A stretch of 64,000 nt of DNA from NCBI GenBank assembly GCA_023435745.1, contig JAEZMD010000001.1:1-64000 (forward strand), read 5' to 3'. The notes beneath the pieces were generated by a model. It ran no database searches. It saw only the letters and a program-made list of their open reading frames with translations, and had not been told where the DNA came from. Shown here piece by piece: positions 24,802-34,266 of the stretch; positions within the stretch are counted from its first letter, which is position 1; every line of letters begins with the position of its first letter. The position numbers and the translations under genes were made by a program. Origin of the DNA: Bacillota bacterium (GTDB taxonomy: Bacteria > Bacillota > Clostridia > Acetivibrionales > DTU013).

Positions 24802-25500
24802 ATGAACGAGGTCAAAGTCAAAGTACTTGTTGTGGAAGATGAATCATCAATAAGACAGTTTATTGCAATCAATCTTGAACGCAGCGGTTTTGACGTGCTT
24901 GAAGCGGAAACCGGAGAGAGAGGCCTGGAGATGGCTGTCGTGTACAAACCCGATGTGATGGTGCTTGATGTCATGCTGCCGGGGATTGATGGCTTTCAGG
25001 TGTGTGCCAGACTGAGAGAGGAAATGCCGGAGCTGATCATCATTATACTGACCGCAAGAGGCCAGGACATTGATAAAATAACAGGGCTTGAGATCGGAGC
25101 GGACGATTATATGGTCAAGCCCTTCAATCCGAGAGAGCTTACCGCAAGGATACGCTCGGTGCTGCGCAGATCTGAAAGGGTTAAAACGTCGGATGAGACG
25201 CCGCTTGTTTACAAGAATCTGACGATGGATCTAAAATCCCAGAAATTCTTAAAGGATGATGTTGAGATCGAGCTTACGCCAACGGAATTTTCCGTATTGA
25301 AGATGTTTATGTCCAATGTGGGCAGGGCGCTGAGCAGGAACGAGCTTTTCAACGCTGTATGGGGCAAGAACTATTTTGGTGATTTAAAGACTCTGGATGT
25401 TTACATAAGAAGAATCAGAGAAAAGATTGAGGAAGATCCCTCGAAACCTCAGTATATTGAAACAGTTTGGGGCTTTGGCTACAGATGGTGTGAAAAATGA
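24802..25500 (+). CDS. OmpR/PhoB-family response regulator
   Basis: A 232-residue regulator. The receiver domain covers about 5-118, with acidic residues VVEDE near the start, phospho-Asp about 56 in LDVMLPGIDG, Thr in LTARG and Lys in VKPFNPREL. The winged-helix DNA-binding domain covers about 130-230 (TPTEFSVLKMFMSN ... DVYIRRIREKIE). ATG 24802 follows GGGGA by 5 bases. Its stop overlaps the start of the histidine kinase gene (ATGA). Confidence 0.94.
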   Translation: MNEVKVKVLVVEDESSIRQFIAINLERSGFDVLEAETGERGLEMAVVYKPDVMVLDVMLPGIDGFQVCARLREEMPELIIIILTARGQDIDKITGLEIGADDYMVKPFNPRELTARIRSVLRRSERVKTSDETPLVYKNLTMDLKSQKFLKDDVEIELTPTEFSVLKMFMSNVGRALSRNELFNAVWGKNYFGDLKTLDVYIRRIREKIEEDPSKPQYIETVWGFGYRWCEK

Positions 25501-26903
25501 TTCTGAACATCCGAAAGAAAATGGCATTTGGCTTTATATTTATTATCATTTTAACGGTCCTGGTTCTGGAAACCTTGATTATCAATATTGTACGCGCCAA
25601 TTACTATAATAACCTTGAGACTAACCTGCACAACCAGTTGAAAATCTCATGCGAGCTGTACTCAAGATATTTTTCTGATGCGTCTTTGTCGGACAATGTG
25701 CTTAATAATGTGGATACCTTCTGGAAGCAGACCAATGCTCAGGTGCAGATCATTGATGCGGACGGGAAGGTTTTAATGGATTCGATCGGCTATATGCCTG
25801 CGGAGGATGAACGCCTGCCTGACGTTGAAGAAGCGTTTAAAAGCGGGAAGGGTACGTGGGTCGGAAAGGTGTCCTATGACAGCAGCGGGATAATGGCGGT
25901 TTCAGCCGTACTTCAGGCGGATGGTTCCACAGCCGGCGTACTGCGCTTCATCAGCACGCTCAGGGAAGTCAATGAAGATGTAAATGCTATAGCTATGGTC
26001 TTTGCTATTATCGGATTGGCGGTAACAGCCGCATCTGTTGTATTGAGCTTCCTGTTATCAAACACTATAATTAATCCATTAAAAAAGGTTACCACTGTTG
26101 CTGCTCAAATGGCGTCGGGGGATTTTCGGATCAGAAGTAAAAGAGAGTATAACGATGAAATAGGAAAGCTGTCCGATACACTCAATTATTTAGCGGATGA
26201 GATTGAAAAAAGGGATAAATTAAAAAATGACTTCATATCCTCCATATCTCACGAGTTACGAACTCCTCTGACCTCTATCAAAGGCTGGGCGGTTACGCTA
26301 ATGGAGGTAGGACAGGAAGACGGTGAGCTTTTTGATACGGGGCTGGATATCATTGAAAAGGAATGCGACCGTCTGACAGCGATGGTAGAGGAACTGCTGG
26401 ATTTTTCGAGGCTTGTTTCGGAGAAGCTTACCATTAAAAAGGAATTGGTGCAGCTTGAGGAATTTGTAGGCACAGTTGGAAGACAGCTGGCTCCGAGAGC
26501 GGCGAGAGAAGGGCTGCATTTCAGTGTGGAGGCGGAGGGTGAGCTGCCGGATATCATGACGGACGGAAATCGGCTCAAGCAGGTCATTATCAATATTCTG
26601 GACAATGCCTTTCGATTTACGCAGGCAGGGGGAAGTATCCTTTTTCAGACAGAAGCGAGCGGGGGCGAGGTAATTTTCACTGTCATAGATACCGGCTGTG
26701 GGATAGCGGCCGATGAGATGCCATATATCAAAGAGAAGTTTTTCAAGGGAAAGAACAGTAAATTGGGCAACGGCATTGGTCTTTCAATATGTGAGGAGAT
26801 AATCAGGCTGATGAATGGAAGCTTTTCAATTTACAGTGCGGCGGGTAAAGGAACAAAGGTTGTGATCCGTATTCCTGCGGTTACGGAGGGCGAGGTGGCG
26901 TGA
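25497..26903 (+). CDS. Sensor histidine kinase
   Basis: A 468-residue kinase: membrane helix about 8-30, an extracytoplasmic sensor domain to about 162, a second helix about 163-187, then HAMP. The dimerisation/phosphoacceptor helix carries SISHELRTPLTSIKGW (His about 252) and the ATPase domain has NILDNAFRFTQ, DTGCGIA and GNGIGLSICEEI. It forms a two-component system with the preceding response regulator. The sensor domain gives no clue to the signal. Confidence 0.94.
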   Translation: MILNIRKKMAFGFIFIIILTVLVLETLIINIVRANYYNNLETNLHNQLKISCELYSRYFSDASLSDNVLNNVDTFWKQTNAQVQIIDADGKVLMDSIGYMPAEDERLPDVEEAFKSGKGTWVGKVSYDSSGIMAVSAVLQADGSTAGVLRFISTLREVNEDVNAIAMVFAIIGLAVTAASVVLSFLLSNTIINPLKKVTTVAAQMASGDFRIRSKREYNDEIGKLSDTLNYLADEIEKRDKLKNDFISSISHELRTPLTSIKGWAVTLMEVGQEDGELFDTGLDIIEKECDRLTAMVEELLDFSRLVSEKLTIKKELVQLEEFVGTVGRQLAPRAAREGLHFSVEAEGELPDIMTDGNRLKQVIINILDNAFRFTQAGGSILFQTEASGGEVIFTVIDTGCGIAADEMPYIKEKFFKGKNSKLGNGIGLSICEEIIRLMNGSFSIYSAAGKGTKVVIRIPAVTEGEVA

Positions 26904-28450
26904 TGTTGAGAATAGTCCATAAAATTCTGATAATTATAGCTCTATTGGCGATATTATGCGGATGTTCATCAGTAACCCCGGACAGCGAAGACCGGATAGA
27001 CCGGCCTTCAAATCAGGAGATTCCTGTGGCCGGCACGTGGCGTTTGAAGGATTGTCTGCACCCGGAGCCTGACGTGGAGTCTATGACGGCAGAGGATCCA
27101 CTGTCTGACGGAACTATCAGCCTTTCGGCGCAGGCCATGGCTTATTCGGGCAATTATTATGAAAAGGTCAGCTATAAAATAAAAAGAGTCAATATTAAGG
27201 AATATTTTTTACATAAAAACGCCAGCATTTCTGAAAAATTGAGTTTTAATGACGATGAGGCTTATGTGATCACCGTATACTCAGATGACAATTTTCTCCT
27301 GGAATTTATTAAGGGTTCAAATGAAGAGCTCATAGCGGTCATTGACGACCGATACTATTGTATGGAAAAGCTTTCTGACAATTCCCCGGGGATACAGAAT
27401 GTCACAAATGAAACGGCCCATCGGGAAGAATACCTGAAAGAAAAAGCTACGGAGCAAGCGCTCCGCTCAGGGCTGCTGTTGGGGGTGCGGATCCCTGTTA
27501 AGACAGAGGATGGATTGGGGGATTACATTTATGGTACATATTGGATATCCAGTATTGACCGGACTCATCGTCCTGTATACTACGCCGATGACATCTATCT
27601 GCCCAGAATGGACGGATTCTGGAAGGTCAGAATGGAAAAAAGATTGGAAAGGGAAGGTACGCAGGATACTCTTGTTGCCGCCAAGGTGTCAAGCACGGAA
27701 AGGGGATCAAGCCTTATACGGAAATATGAAGTCAATGCTTTCAGCAACACCACGGAACGCATCGAAACCAGCCTGAGAAAGGCAATTGTATACATAGGCA
27801 ATGATTATGTCTGCGTTGAGAATACGATATATGATACGATAGAGGAACAATCAGGCAGGGAAGCTGAAAAAACGCTTAGAACGCTTCCAATTGACAATCT
27901 GGACTATCTGGACGGGATCACAATTTCGGACATGGCCGGCGAGAGCGGTAGAATGGCTATGGAAAGCGCTATTTCGGAGCTGATGGGAAAATCAGGGCAG
28001 AGCATGCTTGTTAGTGTTGATGAGAAGTCGCAGGAGAAGAACTTTGCACTCTACCGGAAAACCGGGCACTGGTTTTTCAAAGGCAGGGTTGATTTGGATC
28101 GGCAGGGGCAGCTTCCCTATGTGGATTTCAATTTGAATCTGATTCCGCCCGCAAATATGGTGGCCTATGATATTCTTCAGATCCCATGGACGGAGATGAA
28201 GGATAAGCTTCCCCATGCGGTCGATATTTACACATCTCCAAACCAGGACATGGCCGTTATATTAACGACCGGTGAGATCCTGATCTATGGCATTGAGAAT
28301 AAAAAGCTTTCGGACGAACCGCTTGCCCGCTATTCTCTTCAGGAAGGCAGCTGCGTCATTATGGCTGAATGGGCCATGGCGGAATATGTGCCAAGCTGGG
28401 AAAAATCTTTTCTCAAGAATAATGAAACGCTTCTTTTGTCTGAAAAATAA
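26903..28450 (+). CDS. Lipoprotein of unknown function in a two-component operon
   Basis: A 515-residue protein with a hydrophobic start and a likely lipobox (AILCGC), so it should be anchored outside the membrane. I recognise no domain. There are two lipocalin-like or beta-rich halves with many charged residues, and the C-terminal quarter repeats the words ILTTGEILIYG typical of beta-propeller edges. The ATG shares one base with the kinase stop (TGATG). Being the last gene of the operon, it may feed a surface signal to the kinase, as do lipoproteins in other three-gene sensor operons; that is inference. Confidence 0.7.
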   Translation: MLRIVHKILIIIALLAILCGCSSVTPDSEDRIDRPSNQEIPVAGTWRLKDCLHPEPDVESMTAEDPLSDGTISLSAQAMAYSGNYYEKVSYKIKRVNIKEYFLHKNASISEKLSFNDDEAYVITVYSDDNFLLEFIKGSNEELIAVIDDRYYCMEKLSDNSPGIQNVTNETAHREEYLKEKATEQALRSGLLLGVRIPVKTEDGLGDYIYGTYWISSIDRTHRPVYYADDIYLPRMDGFWKVRMEKRLEREGTQDTLVAAKVSSTERGSSLIRKYEVNAFSNTTERIETSLRKAIVYIGNDYVCVENTIYDTIEEQSGREAEKTLRTLPIDNLDYLDGITISDMAGESGRMAMESAISELMGKSGQSMLVSVDEKSQEKNFALYRKTGHWFFKGRVDLDRQGQLPYVDFNLNLIPPANMVAYDILQIPWTEMKDKLPHAVDIYTSPNQDMAVILTTGEILIYGIENKKLSDEPLARYSLQEGSCVIMAEWAMAEYVPSWEKSFLKNNETLLLSEK

Positions 28451-28470
28451 AGATTATTTTCATATCATCA

Positions 28471-28527
28471 TGGATATTGCGCAATATCCAAAAAACTATT
28501 GATTTTTCTTTGCATATGTGCTAGTAT
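28471..28527 (+). promoter_or_regulatory. Promoter of the hom operon with an adjoining 20-bp palindrome
   Basis: TTGATT (28499-28504), 17 bases, TAGTAT (28522-28527). Just upstream, 28471-28490 is a perfect palindrome (TGGATATTGC-GCAATATCCA) that could be an operator. A small hairpin GCACA-AA-TGTGC lies in the leader at 28540-28551. I see no threonine attenuator or T-box. Confidence 0.65.
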
Positions 28528-28579
28528 TACTCAAACGGAGCACAAATGTGCGTCTGTCACGGACAAAAAAGGAGCTAAA

Positions 28580-29023
28580 ATGGATAACAATTCTACATAC
28601 TTTTTGGTTGACTGCGCTATTTTGCCGGATGTGTTCTCGAAGGTCATCGAAGTGAAAAAGATACTGAGCACAGGCCGGATCAAGACGGTCAATGAGGCTG
28701 TAAAAGAGGCGGGACTTAGCAGGAGCGCCTTTTACAAATACAAGGACTTTGTTTTTCCGTTCTATGAGACATCAAGAGGAAGAGTGATAACACTGTTCTT
28801 TGTGGTAGAGGATTTTGCGGGTATACTTTCAAGTATTATCAACAAGATTGCCAAAGCCAAAGCCAATATCATCACGATCAACCAGAATGTCCCCATCAAT
28901 GGATTAGCGGACGTGACCGTATCCATTGCGACCACCGGGATGACGATGGACATCGGGGAGCTGATGGAGCATATCGGGGAGATTGAAGGAGTGCGAAGGC
29001 AGGAAATTCTTGCACGGGACTAG
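28580..29023 (+). CDS. ACT domain-containing protein (UPF0735 / PheB-like)
   Basis: A 147-residue protein: an N-terminal helical DNA-binding-like part (VNEAVKEAGLSRSAFYKYKD, about 30-50) and an ACT domain (about 70-145; VITLFFVVEDFAGILSSIINKI, ANIITINQNVP). ACT domains bind amino acids. In Bacillus the homolog PheB lies beside pheA; here it starts a homoserine dehydrogenase-aspartokinase operon, so it may sense threonine or a relative. ATG 28580 follows AAAGGAG; longer in-frame starts lack a site. Confidence 0.88.
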   Translation: MDNNSTYFLVDCAILPDVFSKVIEVKKILSTGRIKTVNEAVKEAGLSRSAFYKYKDFVFPFYETSRGRVITLFFVVEDFAGILSSIINKIAKAKANIITINQNVPINGLADVTVSIATTGMTMDIGELMEHIGEIEGVRRQEILARD

Positions 29024-29039
29024 AAGGGAGACTGATTTT

Positions 29040-30302
29040 ATGCATATAGCGGTGATAGGATATGGCGTAGTAGGCTCGGGGGTAGCCGAAGTCATCCGAA
29101 AAAACTGTCAGAGCATAGCAGACAGGGCTGGAGAGCAGATTACTGTTAAAAAGATACTGGATATCAGGGATATATCTGACAGCCCTGATGCAGACTTGCT
29201 TACGAAGGATCCTGACGAGGTTTTTGAGGATCCTGACATCAAGGTAGTCGTCGAAACGATCGGCGGAGTGAGAATTGCCCATGAATATACCAAAAGAGCA
29301 TTTGCCGCGGGGAAGCATGTAGTGACCTCCAACAAGGAACTTGTTGCAACCCATGGGCCGGAGCTGCTGAAAATGGCTGCTGAAAACGGGGTGAGTTATC
29401 TTTTTGAAGCCAGCGTCGGCGGAGGGATCCCCATCATCAGACCGCTGAGCCAGTGCCTTGCCGCAAATATCATCAATGGTATCACGGGGATATTGAATGG
29501 AACGACGAATTATATACTGACTCAGATGAAAAGGGAGGGCAGGGATTTCAGTGAAGCATTGAAGGGCGCACAGCAGAACGGATACGCGGAAGCGAACCCA
29601 ACCGCCGATATCGAAGGGATCGATGCGTGCAGAAAAATTGCCATCCTGTCTTCTATAGCATATAATGAATTTGTGGATTCGACTAATATCCATACCGAGG
29701 GGATTTCCAATATCAGCCTGCTCGACATGCAATATGCCGAGGCCATGGATGGCACAATAAAGCTGATCGCCATCAGCAAAAGGGTGGGGGATAAAATTTT
29801 TGCCCGCGTATCGCCGGCTATCATAGGCCGGAACCATCCTCTGGCTAATGTTGAGGACGTTTTCAACGGCATTGTTGTCAAGGGAGACGCTATTGGAGAC
29901 GCCATGTTTTACGGAAGGGGAGCAGGGAAGCTTCCGACGGCCAGCGCAGTAATTGCCGACATTATTGACATCGCAAGACACAATGAGGTTGGTAAAAATC
30001 TGTGGACCAGGAGAGAATTCGATAATACAGTGCCCTTTGAGGACAGTGAGACCCGTTATTTCGTGAGGGTTGCTGTCAGGAACCGTGAAGAAGCCTTAAA
30101 ATATATCCAAAAGGTATTTGGAGCTGTTGAAATAGTTCCGATGCCGGGGAAGGGTCCTGCATCGTGCGAGGATACGGGGAACGAGCTTGCGTTCACAACC
30201 TCCGGAGCATCAGAAAAGAAACTGTCCGGATGCGTAGAAGCATTGAAGGGGATAGCTTCCATCAGAGAAGTACTCAGTGTGATCAGGATAGAGGAGGAGT
30301 GA
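29040..30302 (+). CDS. hom: Homoserine dehydrogenase
   Basis: A 420-residue enzyme that reduces aspartate semialdehyde to homoserine, the branch point to threonine and methionine. The NAD(P)-binding motif GYGVVGSGVAE is at the start, the catalytic-domain signature NGTTNYILTQM and EANPTADIEGIDACRK follow, and a C-terminal ACT domain (about 340-418) allows threonine feedback. ATG 29040 follows GAAGGGAG. It lies 16 bases after the ACT protein and 4 before the aspartokinase gene. Confidence 0.95.
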   Translation: MHIAVIGYGVVGSGVAEVIRKNCQSIADRAGEQITVKKILDIRDISDSPDADLLTKDPDEVFEDPDIKVVVETIGGVRIAHEYTKRAFAAGKHVVTSNKELVATHGPELLKMAAENGVSYLFEASVGGGIPIIRPLSQCLAANIINGITGILNGTTNYILTQMKREGRDFSEALKGAQQNGYAEANPTADIEGIDACRKIAILSSIAYNEFVDSTNIHTEGISNISLLDMQYAEAMDGTIKLIAISKRVGDKIFARVSPAIIGRNHPLANVEDVFNGIVVKGDAIGDAMFYGRGAGKLPTASAVIADIIDIARHNEVGKNLWTRREFDNTVPFEDSETRYFVRVAVRNREEALKYIQKVFGAVEIVPMPGKGPASCEDTGNELAFTTSGASEKKLSGCVEALKGIASIREVLSVIRIEEE

Positions 30303-30306
30303 GTCG

Positions 30307-31527
30307 ATGAGTCTGATTGTACAAAAATATGGCGGAACCTCCGTGGCAAACGCCGACAGGATTGCCAATGCAGCCAATCGGGCAGTTAAAGCCTATAGGG
30401 AGGGGAATTCTGTAGTAGTTGTTGTTTCAGCGCAGGGGGATACAACGGATGACCTGATCGCTAAGGCTTGTGAGATTAACCCTTCTGCGTCAAAGCGTGA
30501 AATGGATGTGCTGCTGTCTGCTGGTGAACAGATATCCATGGCTTTGATGGCAATGGCCATTGAGAAGCTGGGCTGCCATTCGGTATCACTTACAGGATAC
30601 CAGGCGGGGATCAGTACAAACAGCCAGCATGGAAATGCAAGAATAAAGAGTATTGACACAGAGAGATTGTTTAAAGAACTGGACGGAAAAAACATCGTCA
30701 TTGTTGCCGGCTTTCAAGGCTGGAACAAATATGGCGACATCACCACTTTGGGCAGGGGTGGCTCCGACACGACGGCAGTCGCACTTGCGGCGGCACTGAA
30801 GGCGGATGTCTGTGAGATCTATACGGATGTGGACGGTGTGTTCACAGCTGATCCGCGGATTGTAAAAAACGCCTGTAAGCTGGAGGATATTTCCTATGAC
30901 GAAATGCTGGAGCTGGCAAGTCTCGGGGCAAATGTCCTGCATAACAGATCGGTTGAAATGGCAAAAAAATATAGTGTGAAGCTGATCGTCAGATCCAGCT
31001 TGAATGATTCGAAGGGAACATTAATAAGGGAGGTCGCCAACGTGGAAAAAATGCTTATCAGGGGAGTTACACGAGATAACGATATTGCCAGGATTTCAGT
31101 AATTGGGATAGAAGACAAGCCCGGAATGGCCTTCAAATTATTCTCACTTCTGGCAAAGGAAAGAATCAATATTGACGTCATCCTTCAATCTGTCAGCACA
31201 GATGAAACCAAGGATATTTCATTCACAGTTAAAAAAGCCGATATGGTTAAGACACTTGCCGTTATTGAGGCTAATCTGGGTGTACTCAACGCCAGGCAGG
31301 TCAAGCATTCCGACAAATACTCCAAGGTTTCCGTTGTGGGGGTCGGGATGGTCAACAACCCCGGCGTGGCAGCCATGATGTTTGAGGCGCTGTACGATGC
31401 GGACATCAACATCCACATGATTTCCACCTCCGAGATGAAAATATCAGTGCTGGTCAATGTGCAAAATGCCGAACGGGCTGTTAATGTGATTCATGATAAA
31501 TTCAAGTTGGGTGAAAGTAACGGGTAA
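30307..31527 (+). CDS. Aspartate kinase
   Basis: A 406-residue aspartokinase that phosphorylates aspartate, the first step to lysine, threonine and methionine. The kinase start KYGGTSV, GRGGSDTTAVALAAAL and CEIYTDVDGV are present, and two ACT domains fill residues about 262-400. It follows hom by 4 bases with GGAGGAG before the ATG. The length fits the single-chain or Bacillus LysC type. A second, unrelated-type aspartokinase lies at 58802-60163. Confidence 0.95.
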   Translation: MSLIVQKYGGTSVANADRIANAANRAVKAYREGNSVVVVVSAQGDTTDDLIAKACEINPSASKREMDVLLSAGEQISMALMAMAIEKLGCHSVSLTGYQAGISTNSQHGNARIKSIDTERLFKELDGKNIVIVAGFQGWNKYGDITTLGRGGSDTTAVALAAALKADVCEIYTDVDGVFTADPRIVKNACKLEDISYDEMLELASLGANVLHNRSVEMAKKYSVKLIVRSSLNDSKGTLIREVANVEKMLIRGVTRDNDIARISVIGIEDKPGMAFKLFSLLAKERINIDVILQSVSTDETKDISFTVKKADMVKTLAVIEANLGVLNARQVKHSDKYSKVSVVGVGMVNNPGVAAMMFEALYDADINIHMISTSEMKISVLVNVQNAERAVNVIHDKFKLGESNG

Positions 31528-31532
31528 GCTGA

Positions 31533-31545
31533 GGGGACGTTTCTT
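31533..31545 (+). repeat. GGGGACGTTTCTT repeat between aspartokinase and cobO
   Basis: One copy of the dispersed GGGGACGTTTCTC family, in the 37-base gap between the two genes. It argues for the downstream ATG 31565 as the cobO start rather than the longer frame that reads through it. Confidence 0.75.
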
Positions 31546-31564
31546 GAAAAGGAGTCAGGATAGA

Positions 31565-32092
31565 ATGAAGGGCCTGGTACATATCTATACAGGAGACGGT
31601 AAAGGCAAGACAACGGCGGCAATCGGTCTGGGTGTCAGGGCTTGCGGCCGTGGATTGAAGGTGCTGATGGTACAATTCCTGAAGGGGATGCCAACCGGAG
31701 AAATGTTAAGCCTGAAGGCATTGGAGCCCGGCTTTATTCTGTACAGAGGAACGCAGACGACAAAGTTTACCTGGGAAATGAATGAGGAGGAAAAGGCTCA
31801 GGCAGCAGCAGAGCAGCAGTACATTTTTGAATTTGCGCAGAATGCCGCCATAAAAGGTGAGTGTGATTTGTTGATCCTCGACGAAGCACTGGGAGCCGTC
31901 TCATCCGGAATGCTGGATATAAAAGAATTGCTGGAGTTCGTTAAAAGAAAGCCTGACGAGCTGGAAATGGTATTGACCGGTCGGGGAGCGCCACAGGAAC
32001 TGATCGAGCTGGCCGATTATGTATCGGAGATTCGTGCGCTCAGGCATCCTGCGGATAAAGGCATCAACGGCAGAAAAGGAATTGAGTTTTGA
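31565..32092 (+). CDS. cobO: Cob(I)yrinic acid a,c-diamide adenosyltransferase
   Basis: A 175-residue CobA/CobO/BtuR-type enzyme that adds the adenosyl group to reduced corrinoids. The nucleotide-binding loop YTGDGKGKTTAAIGLG is at about 6-21, followed by RACGRGLKVLMVQFLKG, LILDEALGA and LTGRGAP. It would make adenosylcobalamin, the cofactor of the NrdJ in this window. ATG 31565 follows AAAAGGAG. It follows the aspartokinase gene in the same direction and may share its transcript. Confidence 0.93.
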   Translation: MKGLVHIYTGDGKGKTTAAIGLGVRACGRGLKVLMVQFLKGMPTGEMLSLKALEPGFILYRGTQTTKFTWEMNEEEKAQAAAEQQYIFEFAQNAAIKGECDLLILDEALGAVSSGMLDIKELLEFVKRKPDELEMVLTGRGAPQELIELADYVSEIRALRHPADKGINGRKGIEF

Positions 32093-32096
32093 AAGC

Positions 32097-32125
32097 TTGA
32101 CAATACGGATGTCTGCGCATAAAAT
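32097..32125 (+). promoter_or_regulatory. Promoter of the ECF S component gene
   Basis: TTGACA (32097-32102), 17 bases, TAAAAT (32120-32125), starting 5 bases after the cobO stop and 40 bases before the ATG at 32166. Confidence 0.75.
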
Positions 32126-32165
32126 ATTTTCTAATCTTTAGGACACCGAAATAAGGGGGAAGTAT

Positions 32166-32714
32166 ATGAAGAATAGCTCAATTAAAAAAATGGTACTAAT
32201 CAGCTTGTTTATAGCACTTGTGTTTTTATCTACCTATTTTACTCGGATTCCGACGCCTCTGCCGGGTGGGTATTTCAATCTGGGAGATGCGGCGATTATG
32301 CTGGCGGCTGTACTCATGGGACCTGCAGCCGGATTAATCGCGGGTGCGGTAGGATCAGCCCTTGCTGACCTGGCAGCCGGAGCGCTGCTGTTTGTTCCCG
32401 TTACCTTTGTTGTAAAGGGGATAGAGGGCCTTGTTGTCGGACTGCTGACTGTTAAACTGCGTAAGAAAGGTATAACAGGTTCATCCTTTCATTTTTCGCT
32501 TTTATTGGCTGTTATTGCAGGAGCAGTCATAATAGCGGCAGGATACTTTTTTGCGGAAGCATTTGTCCTTGGCGCTTTTGATCCGGCATTCGGGCTGACC
32601 GCAGCCGTAGCGGAACTGCTGCCGAATTCTATCCAGGGTGCGTTAAGTGCGGCTTTGGGATACATACTTGTACTGGTCCTTTCAAAAATGAAGGTCGACA
32701 AGCTATTGAGCTGA
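32166..32714 (+). CDS. ECF transporter S component
   Basis: A 182-residue membrane protein with about six helices and the S-component pattern: KKMVLISLFIALVFLSTY at the start, then a polar loop RIPTPLPGGYFNLGDAAIMLAA. It matches the COG4720-like ECF substrate-binding family, which capture vitamins and work with a shared EcfAAT module encoded elsewhere. The substrate cannot be read. Standing beside cobO allows a corrinoid but does not prove it. ATG follows GGGGGA. Confidence 0.8.
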   Translation: MKNSSIKKMVLISLFIALVFLSTYFTRIPTPLPGGYFNLGDAAIMLAAVLMGPAAGLIAGAVGSALADLAAGALLFVPVTFVVKGIEGLVVGLLTVKLRKKGITGSSFHFSLLLAVIAGAVIIAAGYFFAEAFVLGAFDPAFGLTAAVAELLPNSIQGALSAALGYILVLVLSKMKVDKLLS

Positions 32715-32758
32715 TTTATACCGGCAGTGTTAACGCCGGGATAATTTATGGATATGAA

Positions 32759-32787
32759 AGGGCTCCGCTTGCATTAAGCGGAGCCCT
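32759..32787. terminator. 12-bp perfect hairpin between convergent genes
   Basis: AGGGCTCCGCTT (32759-32770) and AAGCGGAGCCCT (32776-32787) with a 5-base loop, placed between the ECF S gene and the convergent chemoreceptor gene. T-runs are short on both sides, but position and stem strength favour a shared terminator. Confidence 0.65.
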
Positions 32788-32803
32788 ATGAAATTGCGTT
32801 TTA

Positions 32804-34084
32804 TTATCTCACCTTAAATTTCTTCAGCTTTTTGTCCAATTCCTGTACGAGTTCATCCAACTGCGCAGCAGCCGTCTTCATATCGTCGATTTCCTTGAGC
32901 TGTGAGTCAGTTGTTGCTGCGACCTCCTGGCTGGAAGCGGCTGTTTCCTGTGATACGGAGGAAATGTTCTCAATCGAAGAGATTACATTATCTTTATCTG
33001 TCTGCATTTTTGCAACAGCATCGTTGACATCCTTGATCTTTTGCACAATCAATGATATACCGTTTGCGATATCGCCGAAGGCTTTATTTGTACTGTCAAC
33101 AGCGCCGTTCTGCTCCATGGAGATCTTTTTCATCAGCTCCATTGCCTCTATTGCCTGGGTGGATTCCTCACTGATGTTTTCCATCAGATGTATAATTTCT
33201 TCAGTCGATTGTCTGCTTTGATCAGCCAGCTTTCTGACCTCTTCGGCAACCACTGCAAAGCCTTTGCCGGCTTCACCCGCTCTTGCGGCTTCGATGGCGG
33301 CATTCAGTGCCAGCATATTGGTCTGCTCAGCAATATCTTCTATTGACTGAACAAACATACCGATATTCTTGGTGGTGTTTGTAAGGTTTTCAACAACGGA
33401 GAATATTTTTTCAGTCGAGTTATAGTTTTCTTCCGACTTGGCGCGCAAAATATTTACAGACTCCATGCCAACAGCGTTCAGACTGTGGATGTTATCGGTC
33501 TCTTTCATAACGCTGCCGTAGCTTTCATAAACAAAGGTGATCTGCTCAGAAAGCTTGTCAACAAGCTGTACGCCCTGTTGCGCTTCCTGGGCCTGGTCTG
33601 ATGCGCCCTTTGCGATTTCATCCACGGTTTTGGATATCTCTGTGATGGAGTTGGAAGCCTGATTGGCAGTTGAACCCACTTTTCTTGATGATTGTACAAT
33701 GGAAAGAGATAAAGTGAAGAAACCGTCGATCAGGGTTCTGATATCACTCAGGACAGCGTTGATACTCGATGCTACACCGGACAGCACACCAAAGGTTCTT
33801 GGTTCCAGGAATTTTGAATAGTCGCCGTCCTTTATCACGCTCAGTTCAGTCTCAAAACGCTCAGCCATTTTTTTGACAAGGAAATGGTTTGTTAATTTCA
33901 TGACCTGTGAAGTGACAATAGCTGTGAGGAATACAAGGATTGCTTGCCAGTATAGCTTTGTTATCAGTGCAAAGAGCACGCTCATAATCAGACCTGTTAT
34001 GACAGCGGCAATTATGTTAATGTTAATATTGCCGCCTTTATTTGACTTCCCGGTTTTTTTTGTGAAACTGTCTTTTACTGCCAT
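32804..34084 (-). CDS. Methyl-accepting chemotaxis protein without an extracytoplasmic domain
   Basis: A 426-residue chemoreceptor. Two close membrane helices (about 24-62) leave almost no outside loop; a HAMP-like linker follows, then the signalling domain (about 125-420). The highly conserved tip is visible: [18 protein letters not shown] and [13 protein letters not shown]. Lacking a sensor domain, it probably senses an internal state or a partner protein. ATG 34084 follows GAGGAGG by 6 bases. It is transcribed away from the citrate operon. Confidence 0.92.
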   Translation of the reverse strand: MAVKDSFTKKTGKSNKGGNININIIAAVITGLIMSVLFALITKLYWQAILVFLTAIVTSQVMKLTNHFLVKKMAERFETELSVIKDGDYSKFLEPRTFGVLSGVASSINAVLSDIRTLIDGFFTLSLSIVQSSRKVGSTANQASNSITEISKTVDEIAKGASDQAQEAQQGVQLVDKLSEQITFVYESYGSVMKETDNIHSLNAVGMESVNILRAKSEENYNSTEKIFSVVENLTNTTKNIGMFVQSIEDIAEQTNMLALNAAIEAARAGEAGKGFAVVAEEVRKLADQSRQSTEEIIHLMENISEESTQAIEAMELMKKISMEQNGAVDSTNKAFGDIANGISLIVQKIKDVNDAVAKMQTDKDNVISSIENISSVSQETAASSQEVAATTDSQLKEIDDMKTAAAQLDELVQELDKKLKKFKVR

Positions 34085-34187
34085 ATCCAACCTCCTCTGT
34101 ATTGAGCAATACTACTTATTTCGATATAATTTACCAAAATCCTTCTGTATCAAGCGAATTTAGCGGAAAATTGTTAAATATATTATA

Positions 34188-34216
34188 TTGACAGCAAAAG
34201 TATAATTGTATACAAT
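34188..34216 (+). promoter_or_regulatory. Promoter of the citrate operon with a GntR-type operator
   Basis: TTGACA (34188-34193), 17 bases, TACAAT (34211-34216). ATTGTATACAAT at 34205-34216 is a perfect 12-bp palindrome covering the -10, and the half-site-like stretches GATACAAA and TATACAAAC follow. FadR/GntR regulators bind TTGTATACAA-like sites, and the operon ends with such a regulator. Confidence 0.8.
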
Positions 34217-34266
34217 GATACAAATATACAAACAACCAATTGATCGAATCATGGGGGGTGAACAGT

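Noticed and set aside
31493..31564. Longer N-terminus for the cobalamin adenosyltransferase
   Set aside because: The extra codons read through the aspartokinase end and a GGGGACGTTTCTT repeat; the family starts at the internal Met.
34141..34266. T-box or riboswitch before the citrate operon
   Set aside because: The transcript leader is only about 45 bases, too short, and the palindrome covers the -10 rather than forming an RNA fold.
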